From contig NC_021294.1 of NCBI RefSeq assembly GCF_000402035.1, positions 1,281,816-1,345,815 on the forward strand: 64,000 nucleotides of DNA, read 5' to 3'. The notes below the pieces were generated by a model that saw nothing but the letters and a program-made list of their open reading frames with translations, was not told the DNA's origin and did not search any database. How positions within the stretch are numbered: position 1 is the first letter of the stretch; every line of letters begins with the position of its first letter. Below are positions 8,372 through 17,755 of this stretch, one piece after another. The translations under genes and the position numbers were made by a program. Source of the DNA: Caballeronia insecticola. GTDB lineage: Bacteria > Pseudomonadota > Gammaproteobacteria > Burkholderiales > Burkholderiaceae.

Positions 8372-9862
8372 ATGCAGATCTATCCGATCAGGCCCGGCTT
8401 TACCGCCGGCGAGTCATTCGAACTCGCGGTGCAGCCGGGGTCCCGCTTTTCCATCGCGATCTACCATCAGGGCAATGACGAAACGCTGACGAGCGCGGGC
8501 GGCATTGTCGTGCAACCTGGCGGCGCCGTGCAGGCCGAACTGGTCAACGGCAGGACCGTGTTTCAGTCGCCGGGGCGCGTCGGACCCGTGAGTCACGATG
8601 GCGACTGGGGCTGGCCCACGATCACCATCAAACCGAATGTCGACGTGCTCGAAACGGGCGCCTATGTCGCGATTGCTTATGAAGTCGGTGCGAACGGCGC
8701 GCCGCTCACCGAGCTCGGGCGACGCGCCGCCGCGCACAAGGCTATCTTCGCCGGGCCGCCCGACAGCGACAGCATGGCGCTCGTCATCGCGCGGCCGAAG
8801 AAGCCTTCGGCGGATATCGCGTATATCGTGCCGATCAATACGTATCACGCATACAACTCGATGGGCGGCGGCTGCTATTACGGCGATCCGATTCATCGCA
8901 CGCATCCGCAGACGACCGTGAGCCTGTTGCGTCCGGGCGGCGGTCTGGGCGCGCAACTCGGCGAGCCGACCGATCCGTACGATCCGCGTTCGCCGCGTCA
9001 GCAGTTCACACATTGGGATTCGAAGTTCATTCGCTGGCTGCGCGCGGAAGGCATTGCGTGTGACTTCTATACCGATCACGATCTGCATCGCGGCACGGAT
9101 CTCAAGCTCGAAAACTATCGCTGCATGTTGAGCGTCGGGCACCATGAATACTGGTCGACGGAGATGCGCGAGCGCGTCGCGAAGTTCATCGCGCAAGGCG
9201 GCAATCTCGCGATCTTTAGCGGCAATACGTGCTTCCGTCCGATCGATTTCGGCGACGCCCGCATCGACGGCGACTACGCGGTGATGAACCGTCTCGGCGA
9301 GAAGTGGCCGGGGCACGACGAGTCGAATCTCATCGGCCTGAGCTACGCCTATGGCGGCGGCAAATATGGCGTATGGAAGCGATTGCGTGGCGGATGGATC
9401 AAGCGTGAACGCGAAGCGATCGGCTTCACGGTGCGTCAGGCGGATCATTGGGTTTTCGCGGGCACCGGCTTGTCCAACGGCCAGACGTTCGGCGCGCAGG
9501 ATCGTCTCATCGGTTATGAAGTGGATGGCGTGCCGCCCGTGCCCAACGGCTTCGTGGCGCTCGCGGACACCGTGCCGCTCACCGGCTGGGACATGGGCGG
9601 CGTGGGCGCGATGGGCGTGTTCCAGCCCGATCCCGATGGCGGTCCCGCACAAGGTCTCGTGTTCAACGGCGGCACGACGGACTGGCCGCGCGTATTGATG
9701 GATGCCGAGGCCGAGAGCCGCGTGGTCGTCGATCAGATCACGCGTAACGTGGTGCGCAGATTCATCGGCTTGCCGCCGCGCCTGATTGCGCGCGTCGACA
9801 CGATGTCGAACGATGCATCGACGAGATCGATCGAACCGGAGAAGGACAACGCTGCGGCGTGA
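8372..9862 (+). CDS. N,N-dimethylformamidase beta-subunit-like protein
   Basis: This 496-residue protein resembles the large (beta) subunit of N,N-dimethylformamidase and related uncharacterised proteins. Recognisable stretches include IVPINTYHAYNSMGGGCYYG (about residues 152-171), CDFYTDHDL (about 230-238), LSVGHHEYWSTEMRERV (about 253-269) and GNLAIFSGNTCFRP (about 277-290). The last three resemble a glutamine-amidotransferase-like fold, with GHHEYW as its best-kept core. No signal peptide is seen. No dimethylformamidase small-subunit gene is adjacent. Its place directly after a GT2 gene and before a flippase suggests an amide- or formyl-modifying role on a polysaccharide precursor, but that is inference from position only. 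The start ATG 8372 has weak spacing to GAGG 17 nt upstream. Confidence 0.8.
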   Translation: MQIYPIRPGFTAGESFELAVQPGSRFSIAIYHQGNDETLTSAGGIVVQPGGAVQAELVNGRTVFQSPGRVGPVSHDGDWGWPTITIKPNVDVLETGAYVAIAYEVGANGAPLTELGRRAAAHKAIFAGPPDSDSMALVIARPKKPSADIAYIVPINTYHAYNSMGGGCYYGDPIHRTHPQTTVSLLRPGGGLGAQLGEPTDPYDPRSPRQQFTHWDSKFIRWLRAEGIACDFYTDHDLHRGTDLKLENYRCMLSVGHHEYWSTEMRERVAKFIAQGGNLAIFSGNTCFRPIDFGDARIDGDYAVMNRLGEKWPGHDESNLIGLSYAYGGGKYGVWKRLRGGWIKREREAIGFTVRQADHWVFAGTGLSNGQTFGAQDRLIGYEVDGVPPVPNGFVALADTVPLTGWDMGGVGAMGVFQPDPDGGPAQGLVFNGGTTDWPRVLMDAEAESRVVVDQITRNVVRRFIGLPPRLIARVDTMSNDASTRSIEPEKDNAAA

Positions 9863-10318
9863 ATGAAGTAATGGCAGACGCACATGCACGTCGATAGGTC
9901 GTGCATATGCGCTGCTATTGTCCTACCAGCAGTTTGCGACATTTTCAATCGAACGATCGCGTCGAGAGTGGAAGCTTGCGTGTGCAAACCCACTGATGAT
10001 TGCGTCTTTCTCTTGTTAAATGATCCCTGTAGTACACGTTGCGCCTTCGCCGGTTGCCATCGATGGCCGGAACCGGCGCATTTCGTATTGCAGCATTGGC
10101 ACTTCGGCAACTACGCGCACCCGGAAGCTCGGCCAAGGCCTGGGCGCGCAGACCCCTTTGGCCGCGTACCGCATTGACGGCGAGACGCTCAAGCGAAACT
10201 ATTCGCATATGGCGTTGTCACGCAAAGGCCCACCGCGTCGCGGCGAACCACGACGGTTCGCAATCTTGCGCCATTGTCATCTCGATCATGCAGTGCTCAA
10301 GCCGGGAAAAATTGTTCA
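9863..10318. other. Non-coding stretch before the flippase gene
   Basis: About 455 nt lie between the dimethylformamidase-like gene and the flippase. Frames present on either strand have poor codon composition and no ribosome binding site. No terminator with a T-run and no clear promoter were found, so it could be a long leader or a decayed gene. Confidence 0.4.
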
Positions 10319-11590
10319 ATGGCTTCATTTAAGAAGAACTTCACGATTCTGATGACGTTGCAGGTATCCACATACCTCGCACCGCTCCTGACGCTGCCGT
10401 GGCTCGCGCGCGTCCTGGGCCCGAGCGAGTATGGACGCCTTTCGTTTGGTCTGGCCTTTTCCGCCTATTTCATTTCGCTCACGAACTACAGCTTCTCGCT
10501 GACGGCCACGCCCAAGGTTTCGATCAACCGCGAAAGCCGCGAACTGCGCTCGCAGGTGTTCTGGGAAACGATCCTTACGCAGGCCGCGCTCGCTGTAGCG
10601 GGTCTCTTCGTGATCGTCGCGCTGACGTCCTTCATTCCCTATCTCGAAGAGAATCGCTGGCTGCTGTTGATCGGCTATGGTCAGGCCGTCGGCGCGATGC
10701 TGATTCCCACGTGGTACTTTCAGGGCATTGAAGATCTCGGTGTGTTGAGCGTGCTCGTGTTCCTCGGCCGCGCGCTTAGCATTCCGGCGATGTATCTCTT
10801 CGTGCGTCACCACGACGACGTCGATATCGCCATGGCGGTGAACGCACTCGTGCCGTTACTTTCGGGCATCGCAATTTGCACGTATTTGTATTTTCGACGT
10901 GAGCTCAACTTCGTGCGCGTGTCGCTGAAGACGATCATCGCTCGTCTGAAGGAAGGCTGGAGCGTGTTCATTGCTACCTCGCTCGTCGACATCTACGCCT
11001 CCAGCAATATCGTGTTGCTCACGTTCATCTCGGGCAACGTCGCGGCCGGATACTTCGCCGCGGGCGACAAACTGATCCGTGCGGCATTGAATATGCTTCA
11101 GCCACTCAAGACGGCGGCATATCCGCGCGTGAGCTTCCTCATGCACCACGCACGAGAAGACGCCTTCGCGTTCCTGCGCAAGATGTTCGTGCTACAAGGT
11201 TCGATCGTTTCGTTGATCTCGCTGTGCATCTTCTTCGGTGCGCCGCTTGCCGTAAAGCTCTTGTATGGGCCGCAGTTCTTGCCTACGGTAGATGTATTGC
11301 GCTGGATGGCTTTCGTGCCGCTGATGGTCGGATTGTCGGATTTGTTCGGCGTTCAGACGATGCTTCCGCTTGGCATGAAGGCGCAGTTCAGCCGCGTGCT
11401 GATTGGTTCGGCGGTGCTGAATTTTGCGCTGCTTGCCGTGCTGGCGAAGTACTTCGGCGAGCTGGGCGCGGCAGCGACGGTGTTGATTGTCGAGACGTGC
11501 GTGGCGGCCGCCATGGCCTATACGTTGCATCTGCAGGGTGTGCCTTTTCTTAAGCGCCCGGTTCCCGAAGAAGCCGGCTCGGGCACGTGA
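10319..11590 (+). CDS. Oligosaccharide flippase, Wzx/RfbX type (MOP superfamily)
   Basis: The roughly 423-residue protein is almost entirely hydrophobic, with about 12 predicted membrane segments. It begins FKKNFTILMTLQVSTYLAPLLTLPWLARVLGPSEYGRLSF, the typical N-terminus of polysaccharide-biosynthesis flippases of the RfbX/Wzx class, in which the GP-EYG motif follows the first helix. It would move undecaprenyl-diphosphate-linked repeat units across the inner membrane, upstream of polymerisation by the Wzy-type protein at 20160. I chose ATG 10319 since GGGA lies 11 nt upstream and the family alignment starts there; an earlier start at 10274 would add 15 polar residues. About 1 kb without recognised genes follows. 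Confidence 0.92.
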   Translation: MASFKKNFTILMTLQVSTYLAPLLTLPWLARVLGPSEYGRLSFGLAFSAYFISLTNYSFSLTATPKVSINRESRELRSQVFWETILTQAALAVAGLFVIVALTSFIPYLEENRWLLLIGYGQAVGAMLIPTWYFQGIEDLGVLSVLVFLGRALSIPAMYLFVRHHDDVDIAMAVNALVPLLSGIAICTYLYFRRELNFVRVSLKTIIARLKEGWSVFIATSLVDIYASSNIVLLTFISGNVAAGYFAAGDKLIRAALNMLQPLKTAAYPRVSFLMHHAREDAFAFLRKMFVLQGSIVSLISLCIFFGAPLAVKLLYGPQFLPTVDVLRWMAFVPLMVGLSDLFGVQTMLPLGMKAQFSRVLIGSAVLNFALLAVLAKYFGELGAAATVLIVETCVAAAMAYTLHLQGVPFLKRPVPEEAGSGT

Positions 11591-11914
11591 CAAGGATATG
11601 TGACTTGCCTATCCTAATCCGCCAGATTCGCTGTCTGGCGCACGTCATGCCGCAAAGTACGCATGATATAAAAGCAGCACGTATTCGCTTCAATGATTCC
11701 GCCTCAATGCTTCGACCCGCCTGTTTTGCCGTTGCAATCGCAAGCAAAGCGGCGTGGCACCGGTACTGTGCGCAGCCGCGCTTTCGATCGCGCTCTACTC
11801 CAGAAGTTGCGTCCTTGTATGTGACTTAGCGCACGGACCCGAATGAATAGAGCCGATATCGTAATGGTACGAACAGTATCTATTTAAGCGAGCAGTGGAA
11901 TGGAGTCATGGGAC

Positions 11915-12088
11915 ATGTCGATCGAACGCGTGCAGAAACTCGTTGAACAGGCAGAGAGCCTGCGCATGCAGTCGGTCGCGGTCCCGATCAAGGATTTAAA
12001 GATACTTCTGCAGATTTGCGAAGCGGTGATTGCTCAGCAGAATTCTCCGCTGCCCAATAATCGTAATGAAACCGCCACACCAGAGTAA
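11915..12088 (+). CDS. Small hypothetical protein, 57 residues
   Basis: The product (MSIERVQKLVEQAESLRMQ...) is an amphipathic, probably helical protein without membrane segments or cysteine clusters. Codon use in the first 35 codons matches that of neighbouring genes, and the last 20 are less biased. The start at 11915 is preceded by GGGA 5 nt upstream and GGAG further up; an in-frame ATG at 11900 would add five residues. I do not recognise a family. Its place within an otherwise empty stretch leaves open that it is a chance frame. Confidence 0.4.
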   Translation: MSIERVQKLVEQAESLRMQSVAVPIKDLKILLQICEAVIAQQNSPLPNNRNETATPE

Positions 12089-12195
12089 AGCATGAAGTCG
12101 ACGATGTCCCGGGCACGGACAGGAAAGTGCTCAAGCTAGGTCCAAGGGGCCTCGCTTTGAGAAGCTAAAAAATGTTTGACCAATCGGGGTTTGCG

Positions 12196-12345
12196 TCACG
12201 CGATCAGGCTGGCCGCGCTTTCACGGCTTGCCTCTGCCTCATCGGCGCGGCGCAAGTAGCTCTTCGCCAAGACCGACACCGTGGCGCCCAACAGGCTAGC
12301 CAGCTTGTCCGGGTGCTCGCAGCAAGAGAATTCCAGGCTTGATGC
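12196..12345 (-). pseudogene. Stop-bounded coding-like fragment, possibly the end of a recombinase gene
   Basis: On the - strand about 49 codons without an ATG start run from an upstream TGA to a terminal TGA at 12196-12198. The translation contains CEHPDKLASLLGATVSVLAK then SYLRRADEAEASRESA. Codon use is coding-like (GCC, CTG, GTG, AAG, CGC). The pattern of a Leu-Leu-Gly stretch followed about 11 residues later by Tyr is loosely like the C-terminus of tyrosine recombinases, but the expected His after Gly is Ala here. I treat it as a possible gene remnant, not an active gene. Confidence 0.25.
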
Positions 12346-12635
12346 TCAAGCTTGACGGGGGTTCCTCGCAGACGTGTGCGCAAGGAACGAGTAATGCTTG
12401 GGTCGGATCGCGTGTGTATTTATCGGGTATATGAAAGTTCGCTCGGTTAGTACTCCGACACGCCTATCCCGGCTTCTTTATGTGTTCCTTGCAGGTGGGT
12501 AAGCGCCCTCCCGCCCTGCATGCATTTGCCGTGCTTGAAAAGTGTGATGTCTCTAACCCATAACCATTAGGCCGCTTCCTTCTCATAGCGTTTGCCGCGG
12601 GGCGTTCGGCATTTCGCCAATCGAAGAGTTCAAAT

Positions 12636-13790
12636 ATGAAAGAGATCGTACATATAACCGAAGCTTTTGGAGGCGGGGTGCTATCGATGCTGACCCAGCT
12701 TTCTAACCGTGCAGCGGCGGCCGGAGTCGGCGTGACGATCCTTCATTCGATCAGGCAAGAAACACCCAAGAATTTCCTGAAGCTCTTTCATCCGGCGGTA
12801 AAGCTAACCTACGTCAGCATGTTCCGCGAGGTCAGCATCAAGAACGACTGGACGAGCCTCTGGAACCTCGTGAGCAAGCTCAAGGAATGCGATCCGTCGG
12901 TCGTGCATCTTCATTCGTCGAAGGCCGGCGTGCTGGGACGCGCCGCCGCGCGCATCGCCGCACCGAATGCGCGCGTGTTTTATTCCCCGCACGGCCTTGC
13001 CTTTTTGCGGCGCGATGTGTCGCCCGCCAAACAGTTCGCCTATCTCAGCTTCGAGCGCATTGCCGCGCGTATGGGCGGCACTATCGTCGCGTGTTCGAAG
13101 AGCGAGCAGCGCGAGATCGAAACGAAGATGCACACCCGTACAACGCGCATGATCGAAAACGGCGTAAACGTCACGGAAATTCCGCCGCGCATTGAGCGCC
13201 ACGCGGGCGAAGTGTTGATCGGTATGAGCGGGCGCGCGTCTTATCAGAAGAATCACGAAGCGTTCATGCAGCTTGCCGTGGATCTGCACAGCCCGTCCGT
13301 GAAGTTTCTGTGGATCGGCGGCAGTCTCGAAGAGTTGCCCGGCCAGATGCCCGGCGACACCGTGTCGTGCAGCGGCTGGGTCACACGCGAGCGTGCGCTC
13401 GAACTCACTTCCGAACTCGACATCTACGTACAGACTTCACGCTGGGAAGGAATGCCGATCGCGCTGATCGAAGCGCAGGTCGCGGGTATCCCCGCCGTCG
13501 TCACGGACGTGGTCGGCAATCGCGATGTGGTGCAGCATGGCGTGACAGGCTTCGTCGCCTCGCGTGTGGAAGACATGGCCAAGTACATCGCACTTCTGCG
13601 CGACGACCCGCAACTGCGTGCGCGCATGGGCGTTGCCGCAAGAGAATCCGCCAGCAAGCGCTTTTCGATGGATGCGATCTTTCGCCAATGGCTTTCCGTT
13701 TATCAGCTCGGCTCCGACAAGTACACGCGCGAGACGCTCGGTGCAAACGAAGTCGCATCGTATGAAACCAGCTCCGATTCTCAGTTCTAA
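12636..13790 (+). CDS. Glycosyltransferase family 4
   Basis: The 384-residue GT-B enzyme begins with a Rossmann-type strand and a Gly-rich acceptor loop (MKEIVHITEAFGGGVLSML). Its C-terminal half carries the GT4 E-x7-E region as RWEGMPIALIEAQVAGIPAVVTDVVGN (about residues 268-294). It probably adds one sugar, using a nucleotide-sugar donor, to the lipid-linked repeat. ATG 12636 has GAAGAG about 8 nt upstream. It is the first of three consecutive GT4 genes with short gaps (10, 34 and 33 nt) leading to the glycoside hydrolase, so the four are probably one operon. Confidence 0.9.
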   Translation: MKEIVHITEAFGGGVLSMLTQLSNRAAAAGVGVTILHSIRQETPKNFLKLFHPAVKLTYVSMFREVSIKNDWTSLWNLVSKLKECDPSVVHLHSSKAGVLGRAAARIAAPNARVFYSPHGLAFLRRDVSPAKQFAYLSFERIAARMGGTIVACSKSEQREIETKMHTRTTRMIENGVNVTEIPPRIERHAGEVLIGMSGRASYQKNHEAFMQLAVDLHSPSVKFLWIGGSLEELPGQMPGDTVSCSGWVTRERALELTSELDIYVQTSRWEGMPIALIEAQVAGIPAVVTDVVGNRDVVQHGVTGFVASRVEDMAKYIALLRDDPQLRARMGVAARESASKRFSMDAIFRQWLSVYQLGSDKYTRETLGANEVASYETSSDSQF

Positions 13791-13800
13791 CGCCTCGACT

Positions 13801-14883
13801 ATGGATACCTCCATCGCCACGAACAAGCTCGTCTATAACGGCCGCTTCACGAGCCAGAAGACCACTGGCGTGCAGCGGGTCGCGCGCGAACTCGTTGCCG
13901 CACTCGGACAATTGCCGCAAGGCTCGCACGTCACGCTCGCGGTGCCGCCGCAGAACGGGCTCGATCCCGTGCAGGGCGTCGATAACGTCAAGCTCGGTTT
14001 CGGCAAGGGCGTGTTCTGGGAACAGCTCGTTCTGCCGCTCTTCGCGGGACGCTCGCGCATTGTGAACCTGTCCAACTCGGGCTCGATCTTTCGCGCGAAC
14101 CAGATCATCTATATGCACGATGCCGCGGTGTTCGATACACCGTCGCACTTCTCGTGGAAGTTTCGTACGTGGTATCACGTGATGTTCTGGATTCTCGCGC
14201 GCACATCGAGTTGCGTGCTGACGAACTCGCAGTTCTCGCGCGACCGCCTCGCGCATCATGTCGGCGTGCCGCCGGAACGCATCGGCGTGGTGCCGCTCGC
14301 GGCGGATCATCTCGATCACGTCACGCCGGATGCATCGGTGATCGATGAACTGAAACTCACGAAGAACCGTTACGTGCTCGCCGTCAGCAGCATGAATCCG
14401 ACGAAGAATTTCCAGCGGCTCGTCGAGGCCTTCAGGCGTCTGAACGATCCGTCGATCGATCTCGTGATCGTCGGTATGAAGAATGCCGCGATCTTCGGCA
14501 AGGCGCACGATCTTTCCGATGCACCGAATATCAAGCAGGCAGGCTATGTCAGCGACGAAAAGCTGAAGGCGCTTTATCAGCATGCCGCCTGCTTTCTTTA
14601 TCCGTCGATTTACGAAGGCTTCGGCATTCCGCCGCTCGAAGCCATGCGCAATGGCTGTCCGACGCTCGTCGGCCGCGCGGCTGCCTTGCCGGAAACGTGC
14701 GGCGATGCATCGATCTATTGCGACCCGTATTCGGTAGATGATATTGCCGCCAAGTTGCGCGAGCTGCTCGATTCGCCCGAACTGAGCGACGATCTCAAGC
14801 GCCGCGGCCTCGCGCATGCCGAGCGATTCCGCTGGACCGAAAGCGCGCGCCTGATGATGCAGTTCATCGACAAGCCGCAATGA
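13801..14883 (+). CDS. Glycosyltransferase family 4
   Basis: This approximately 360-residue GT4 enzyme starts NKLVYNGRFTSQKTTGVQRVARELV, the form common to mannosyl- or rhamnosyltransferases of the family. The E-x7-E motif appears as SIYEGFGIPPLEAMRNGCP (about residues 264-282), preceded by the donor-binding strand YVLAVSSMNPTKNFQRLVEA. The start is uncertain: ATG 13801 is closest to the conserved domain but has no good ribosome binding site, while ATG 13762 would add 13 residues and overlap the preceding gene by 29 nt, allowing translational coupling. The exact sugar cannot be inferred. Confidence 0.9.
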   Translation: MDTSIATNKLVYNGRFTSQKTTGVQRVARELVAALGQLPQGSHVTLAVPPQNGLDPVQGVDNVKLGFGKGVFWEQLVLPLFAGRSRIVNLSNSGSIFRANQIIYMHDAAVFDTPSHFSWKFRTWYHVMFWILARTSSCVLTNSQFSRDRLAHHVGVPPERIGVVPLAADHLDHVTPDASVIDELKLTKNRYVLAVSSMNPTKNFQRLVEAFRRLNDPSIDLVIVGMKNAAIFGKAHDLSDAPNIKQAGYVSDEKLKALYQHAACFLYPSIYEGFGIPPLEAMRNGCPTLVGRAAALPETCGDASIYCDPYSVDDIAAKLRELLDSPELSDDLKRRGLAHAERFRWTESARLMMQFIDKPQ

Positions 14884-14917
14884 CTTGCGATCCCGCGAAC
14901 GGCAACGGAGAAAATCA

Positions 14918-16111
14918 GTGAAGGTAGGAATTTATTGCGACTCGGGTATCAACGGCGGCCACGAGGAAATGCTCAAGCGTTTCATGCTGGCGCTCGTCGC
15001 GAGTGCGCAGTTCGACACCTTGCACATTCTCGTCCCGCATGCGAACGAAGCGCTCTTTCGCTATGTGAGCGAACTGTCGGCCGCGCATCCGAAGGTCAAG
15101 GTCATCGGTCTTTCCTACACGGCGGAATCGATCCGCGGTAATGTCTTCGCGCTGCTGCGCATGGTCCGCTCGACGGCGGCGAGCTTGCGCGCGTTGCGGC
15201 TCGACAAGCTGGTCATCGCTCAAGGGACGATTGCATCCGGTCTCGCGGGGCTTTTTGCCGCGCGCTATGCGCGCACTGTTGCGGTGAGCTATCTTCCGCT
15301 CGTCGACGATGCGCCGGTCAATGCGGGCCGCGCCGAAAAAATCAAATGGCTCGTGAAGCGCGTACTGTATCGCGTGCCGAATGAATACATCACGTTGAAT
15401 GAGCATCTGCGCGGCAAGCTTAAGAAGCTCGCGCCGGGCGCAGGCGCAATGATCCTCGAAAATTATGTCGATGATCGCTTCAGCCATTCGACGCTGACCA
15501 GGCAAGGCGCACGCGCAACGCTCGGCTTGCCCGACGACGGCACGACGATCATCGCGCATATCGGGCGTCTGAACTTTCAGCAGAAGCGTCAGGACTTTCT
15601 GATGCAGGCGATCGAACGTCACGCCGATGCATTCCGCCGCACACTCGTGCTGATCGTCGGCGAAGGTCCCGACGATGCGCGCTTGCGGGCTCTTATCGCC
15701 GCGAATCCGGCGTTGTCCGCATGCGTCAGGATGGTCGGACCGCAGAAGGATGTGCTGCCGTATATCGTCGCCGCCGATACGCTCGTGCTGCCTTCGGCCT
15801 ATGAAGGCGTGCCGCTCGTGATGATCGAAGCCGTGCTTGCACAGCGGCCGATCGTCGTGTCGCGTGTATCGGGGCTCGATTCGTATCTTCCCGATGCGCT
15901 GCTCTTCCCGGCACAAGATCACGACGCCTTCGTCGCGCGTATCTTCGCGGCCCGCGATCTTCCGCTCGCCAAATTGACCAGCGAGTTTCGTCGACGCTTC
16001 TCCCGCGAAGCCTTCGATGCGCAGGCGCAGAACGTCCTGCTGCAAGCAGACGCCCCGCGCAGCGCGGGCGCTCAGGTCGTACCCAAACACTCCGACGTGC
16101 TGGCCAAGTAA
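14918..16111 (+). CDS. Glycosyltransferase family 4
   Basis: The 397-residue enzyme begins VKVGIYCDSGINGGHEEMLKRF, a GT-B N-terminal strand and Gly-rich loop. The donor half contains IIAHIGRLNFQQKRQDFLMQ and the E-x7-E motif SAYEGVPLVMIEAVLAQRPIV (about residues 291-311). The start is GTG at 14918, chosen because GGAG lies 8 nt upstream and the family alignment begins there; the in-frame TTG 11 codons earlier has no binding site. It is the third GT4 enzyme in the row, and with the GT2 gene it gives four sugar-adding enzymes in this locus, fewer than a full repeat may need. Confidence 0.9.
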   Translation: MKVGIYCDSGINGGHEEMLKRFMLALVASAQFDTLHILVPHANEALFRYVSELSAAHPKVKVIGLSYTAESIRGNVFALLRMVRSTAASLRALRLDKLVIAQGTIASGLAGLFAARYARTVAVSYLPLVDDAPVNAGRAEKIKWLVKRVLYRVPNEYITLNEHLRGKLKKLAPGAGAMILENYVDDRFSHSTLTRQGARATLGLPDDGTTIIAHIGRLNFQQKRQDFLMQAIERHADAFRRTLVLIVGEGPDDARLRALIAANPALSACVRMVGPQKDVLPYIVAADTLVLPSAYEGVPLVMIEAVLAQRPIVVSRVSGLDSYLPDALLFPAQDHDAFVARIFAARDLPLAKLTSEFRRRFSREAFDAQAQNVLLQADAPRSAGAQVVPKHSDVLAK

Positions 16112-16144
16112 CGGCGCGCACCTTTTTTCGAGGGCTGAACGTCG

Positions 16145-17242
16145 ATGCGAACTTTGGTGGTCGCAGCATCTGTCTTTGGCGCGCTGCTGTGCGCGTCTGT
16201 CCTGATCTTCGCACGCAGCGGCACGCCCGACGCTTATCAAAGCAACCGCTCGGCCATTCCAAAAGCGGACGCCGCAACTTTGCCTGCGCCGAAGATTACC
16301 TGCGGAAACCGGTCGGCGAGCGTGTTTTATGGCATCGCTGGGCATCTGGAACATCGCGGCGCATATCGCATCAGCGACTACGACTTGCAGATTTCACAGC
16401 TTCGCGATCTCGGCGTCACGATGTACGCGCAGGATGTATCCAGCGAAGAAAGCGCGCACATGGTCGCGGATTTTGCACGCGCCGCGGCGAAGCAATGCGT
16501 CGGCGTGCTCGCGCTCGTGACGCCCTTCGAGCAGGAAAAGCGCGCGAACGAAAAAGAAACCTATGAGCGCGGCTATGCGCTCGGCAAGATCGCGGGGCGT
16601 GTTCTCAAGGGCCTTGTCACGTACTATCAGGTCGGCAACGAGTACGACAACTGGACGATCCTCGGCGACGACCGCAGCGGCGAACATCCGTCGGACTACG
16701 ACAACGCGCGGTTCATGAAGGCGCGCGGCTCGATACTCGGGCTCATCAAGGGCATCCGCGAGACCAACCCCGACGCAAAAATCCTGCTCACGTCATTCAG
16801 CTGGCTTCACTACGGCTTCACCGACATGCTGTATGCCGGCACGCAGCCGGACGGAACGCGCGGCCATCCGATTCCGCAATGGGATATCACGGCCTGGCAC
16901 TGGTATTCGAACATGGGATCGATCACGGCGGCAGGCGGCAACAAGGTCAACGTGCTCGAACGCCTACGCGACAGCTACGGCAAGCCGATATGGATCACCG
17001 AATACGGCGTGCGGCCGAATCATGAAGATCCGGGCGGCTATCTCGTGGGAAATGACGCATTGAAGGGCTTTGTATCGCTCGCCAAAACATACAACATTCA
17101 GAACGTGACGTTGTATGAGCTTTACGACGATGAGCGCTTCGGCGGCGACGGCAATTACGGCGTGATTCACGACGATGGTAAAACGCGCAAGGCGCGCTTC
17201 GACACCGTGCGCGATTTCATCAAAGCGAACCCGATGCCTTAA
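16145..17242 (+). CDS. Exported glycoside hydrolase, clan GH-A type
   Basis: The 365-residue protein has an N-terminal signal peptide or anchor (hydrophobic residues 3-23, no lipobox) and a TIM-barrel hydrolase domain. The two catalytic carboxylates of clan GH-A appear as YYQVGNEYDNW (acid/base about Glu166) and PIWITEYGVR (nucleophile about Glu286), with WHWYSN between them on the expected strand. It resembles GH39 and GH5-like enzymes often encoded in exopolysaccharide loci. It probably trims, releases or length-controls the polymer in the periplasm; the substrate is unknown. It follows the third GT4 gene by 33 nt and ends the first operon; a hairpin follows downstream. Confidence 0.85.
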   Translation: MRTLVVAASVFGALLCASVLIFARSGTPDAYQSNRSAIPKADAATLPAPKITCGNRSASVFYGIAGHLEHRGAYRISDYDLQISQLRDLGVTMYAQDVSSEESAHMVADFARAAAKQCVGVLALVTPFEQEKRANEKETYERGYALGKIAGRVLKGLVTYYQVGNEYDNWTILGDDRSGEHPSDYDNARFMKARGSILGLIKGIRETNPDAKILLTSFSWLHYGFTDMLYAGTQPDGTRGHPIPQWDITAWHWYSNMGSITAAGGNKVNVLERLRDSYGKPIWITEYGVRPNHEDPGGYLVGNDALKGFVSLAKTYNIQNVTLYELYDDERFGGDGNYGVIHDDGKTRKARFDTVRDFIKANPMP

Positions 17243-17755
17243 AAGTTTCTTTCGTTTGGTGCTACAAAACAAGCACGCGCGAAACCGCCGATTATCGCGC
17301 AAAGCGGCCGCAGCGCAAGTGCCATGCCCGCCCTAGCAGACCGAGTAACGTTCGCTACTTAACAGACGCGGAGAGTTGACGACCGGAAGATAGCTTTGAC
17401 GCTATTTATTCCGGACGTCTCGTGTTGTTTTGCAAGCGATTCGTAGCAGGATTCGCAAGCGTAAGACTGAATTCTCAAGGCGCGGAATCGAGGCACGGAG
17501 TGTGCTTTGTTGGGTTAATGGATTGCACCCGGACGAGCCCTCGTATTCCGTCAATGCGAACCCGAAGCGCCTCGCGCTTCTCTCGTTGATTACGCTCGTT
17601 GATTAATGAGCTTCTCGCGTCTAAGTCTTGATGTTCCAACGGCCATGCGCCGGATCAACAACACGTAAGCCGCACCGCGGACATGCCGCGCGGGCCGATG
17701 CTTCTTTTATGGCCCGAGAACACATGCTCAACTTATCGAACTGAGGACGGCGCCT
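17243..17755. promoter_or_regulatory. Leader region of the wzc-type gene with a large hairpin
   Basis: The 513-nt gap between the hydrolase and the autokinase has no coding-like frame. An imperfect 42-nt hairpin spans 17378-17419: GACG, CCGGAA and ATAGC arms pair with GCTAT, TTCCGG and CGTC around a TTTGAC loop. TTGTTTTGC follows about 6 nt after it. It may end the first operon or structure the leader of wzc-wzy. No ops element (GGCGGTAG) of the RfaH type was seen. Confidence 0.45.

Larger units (their letters stand above)
11591..12635. other. Long mostly non-coding stretch inside the exopolysaccharide locus
   Basis: Over 1 kb separates the flippase from the next glycosyltransferase. It holds one plausible small ORF (11915-12088) and a stop-bounded coding-like fragment on the - strand (12196-12345). 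The rest has mixed composition with no recognisable domain. No inverted terminal repeats of an insertion sequence were found. It looks like a scar of past gene loss or insertion rather than an ordinary spacer. Confidence 0.4.

Noticed and set aside
11587-11829. 80-codon frame after the flippase gene
   Set aside because: Composition unlike coding sequence and the first ATG-like codon overlaps the flippase stop by chance.
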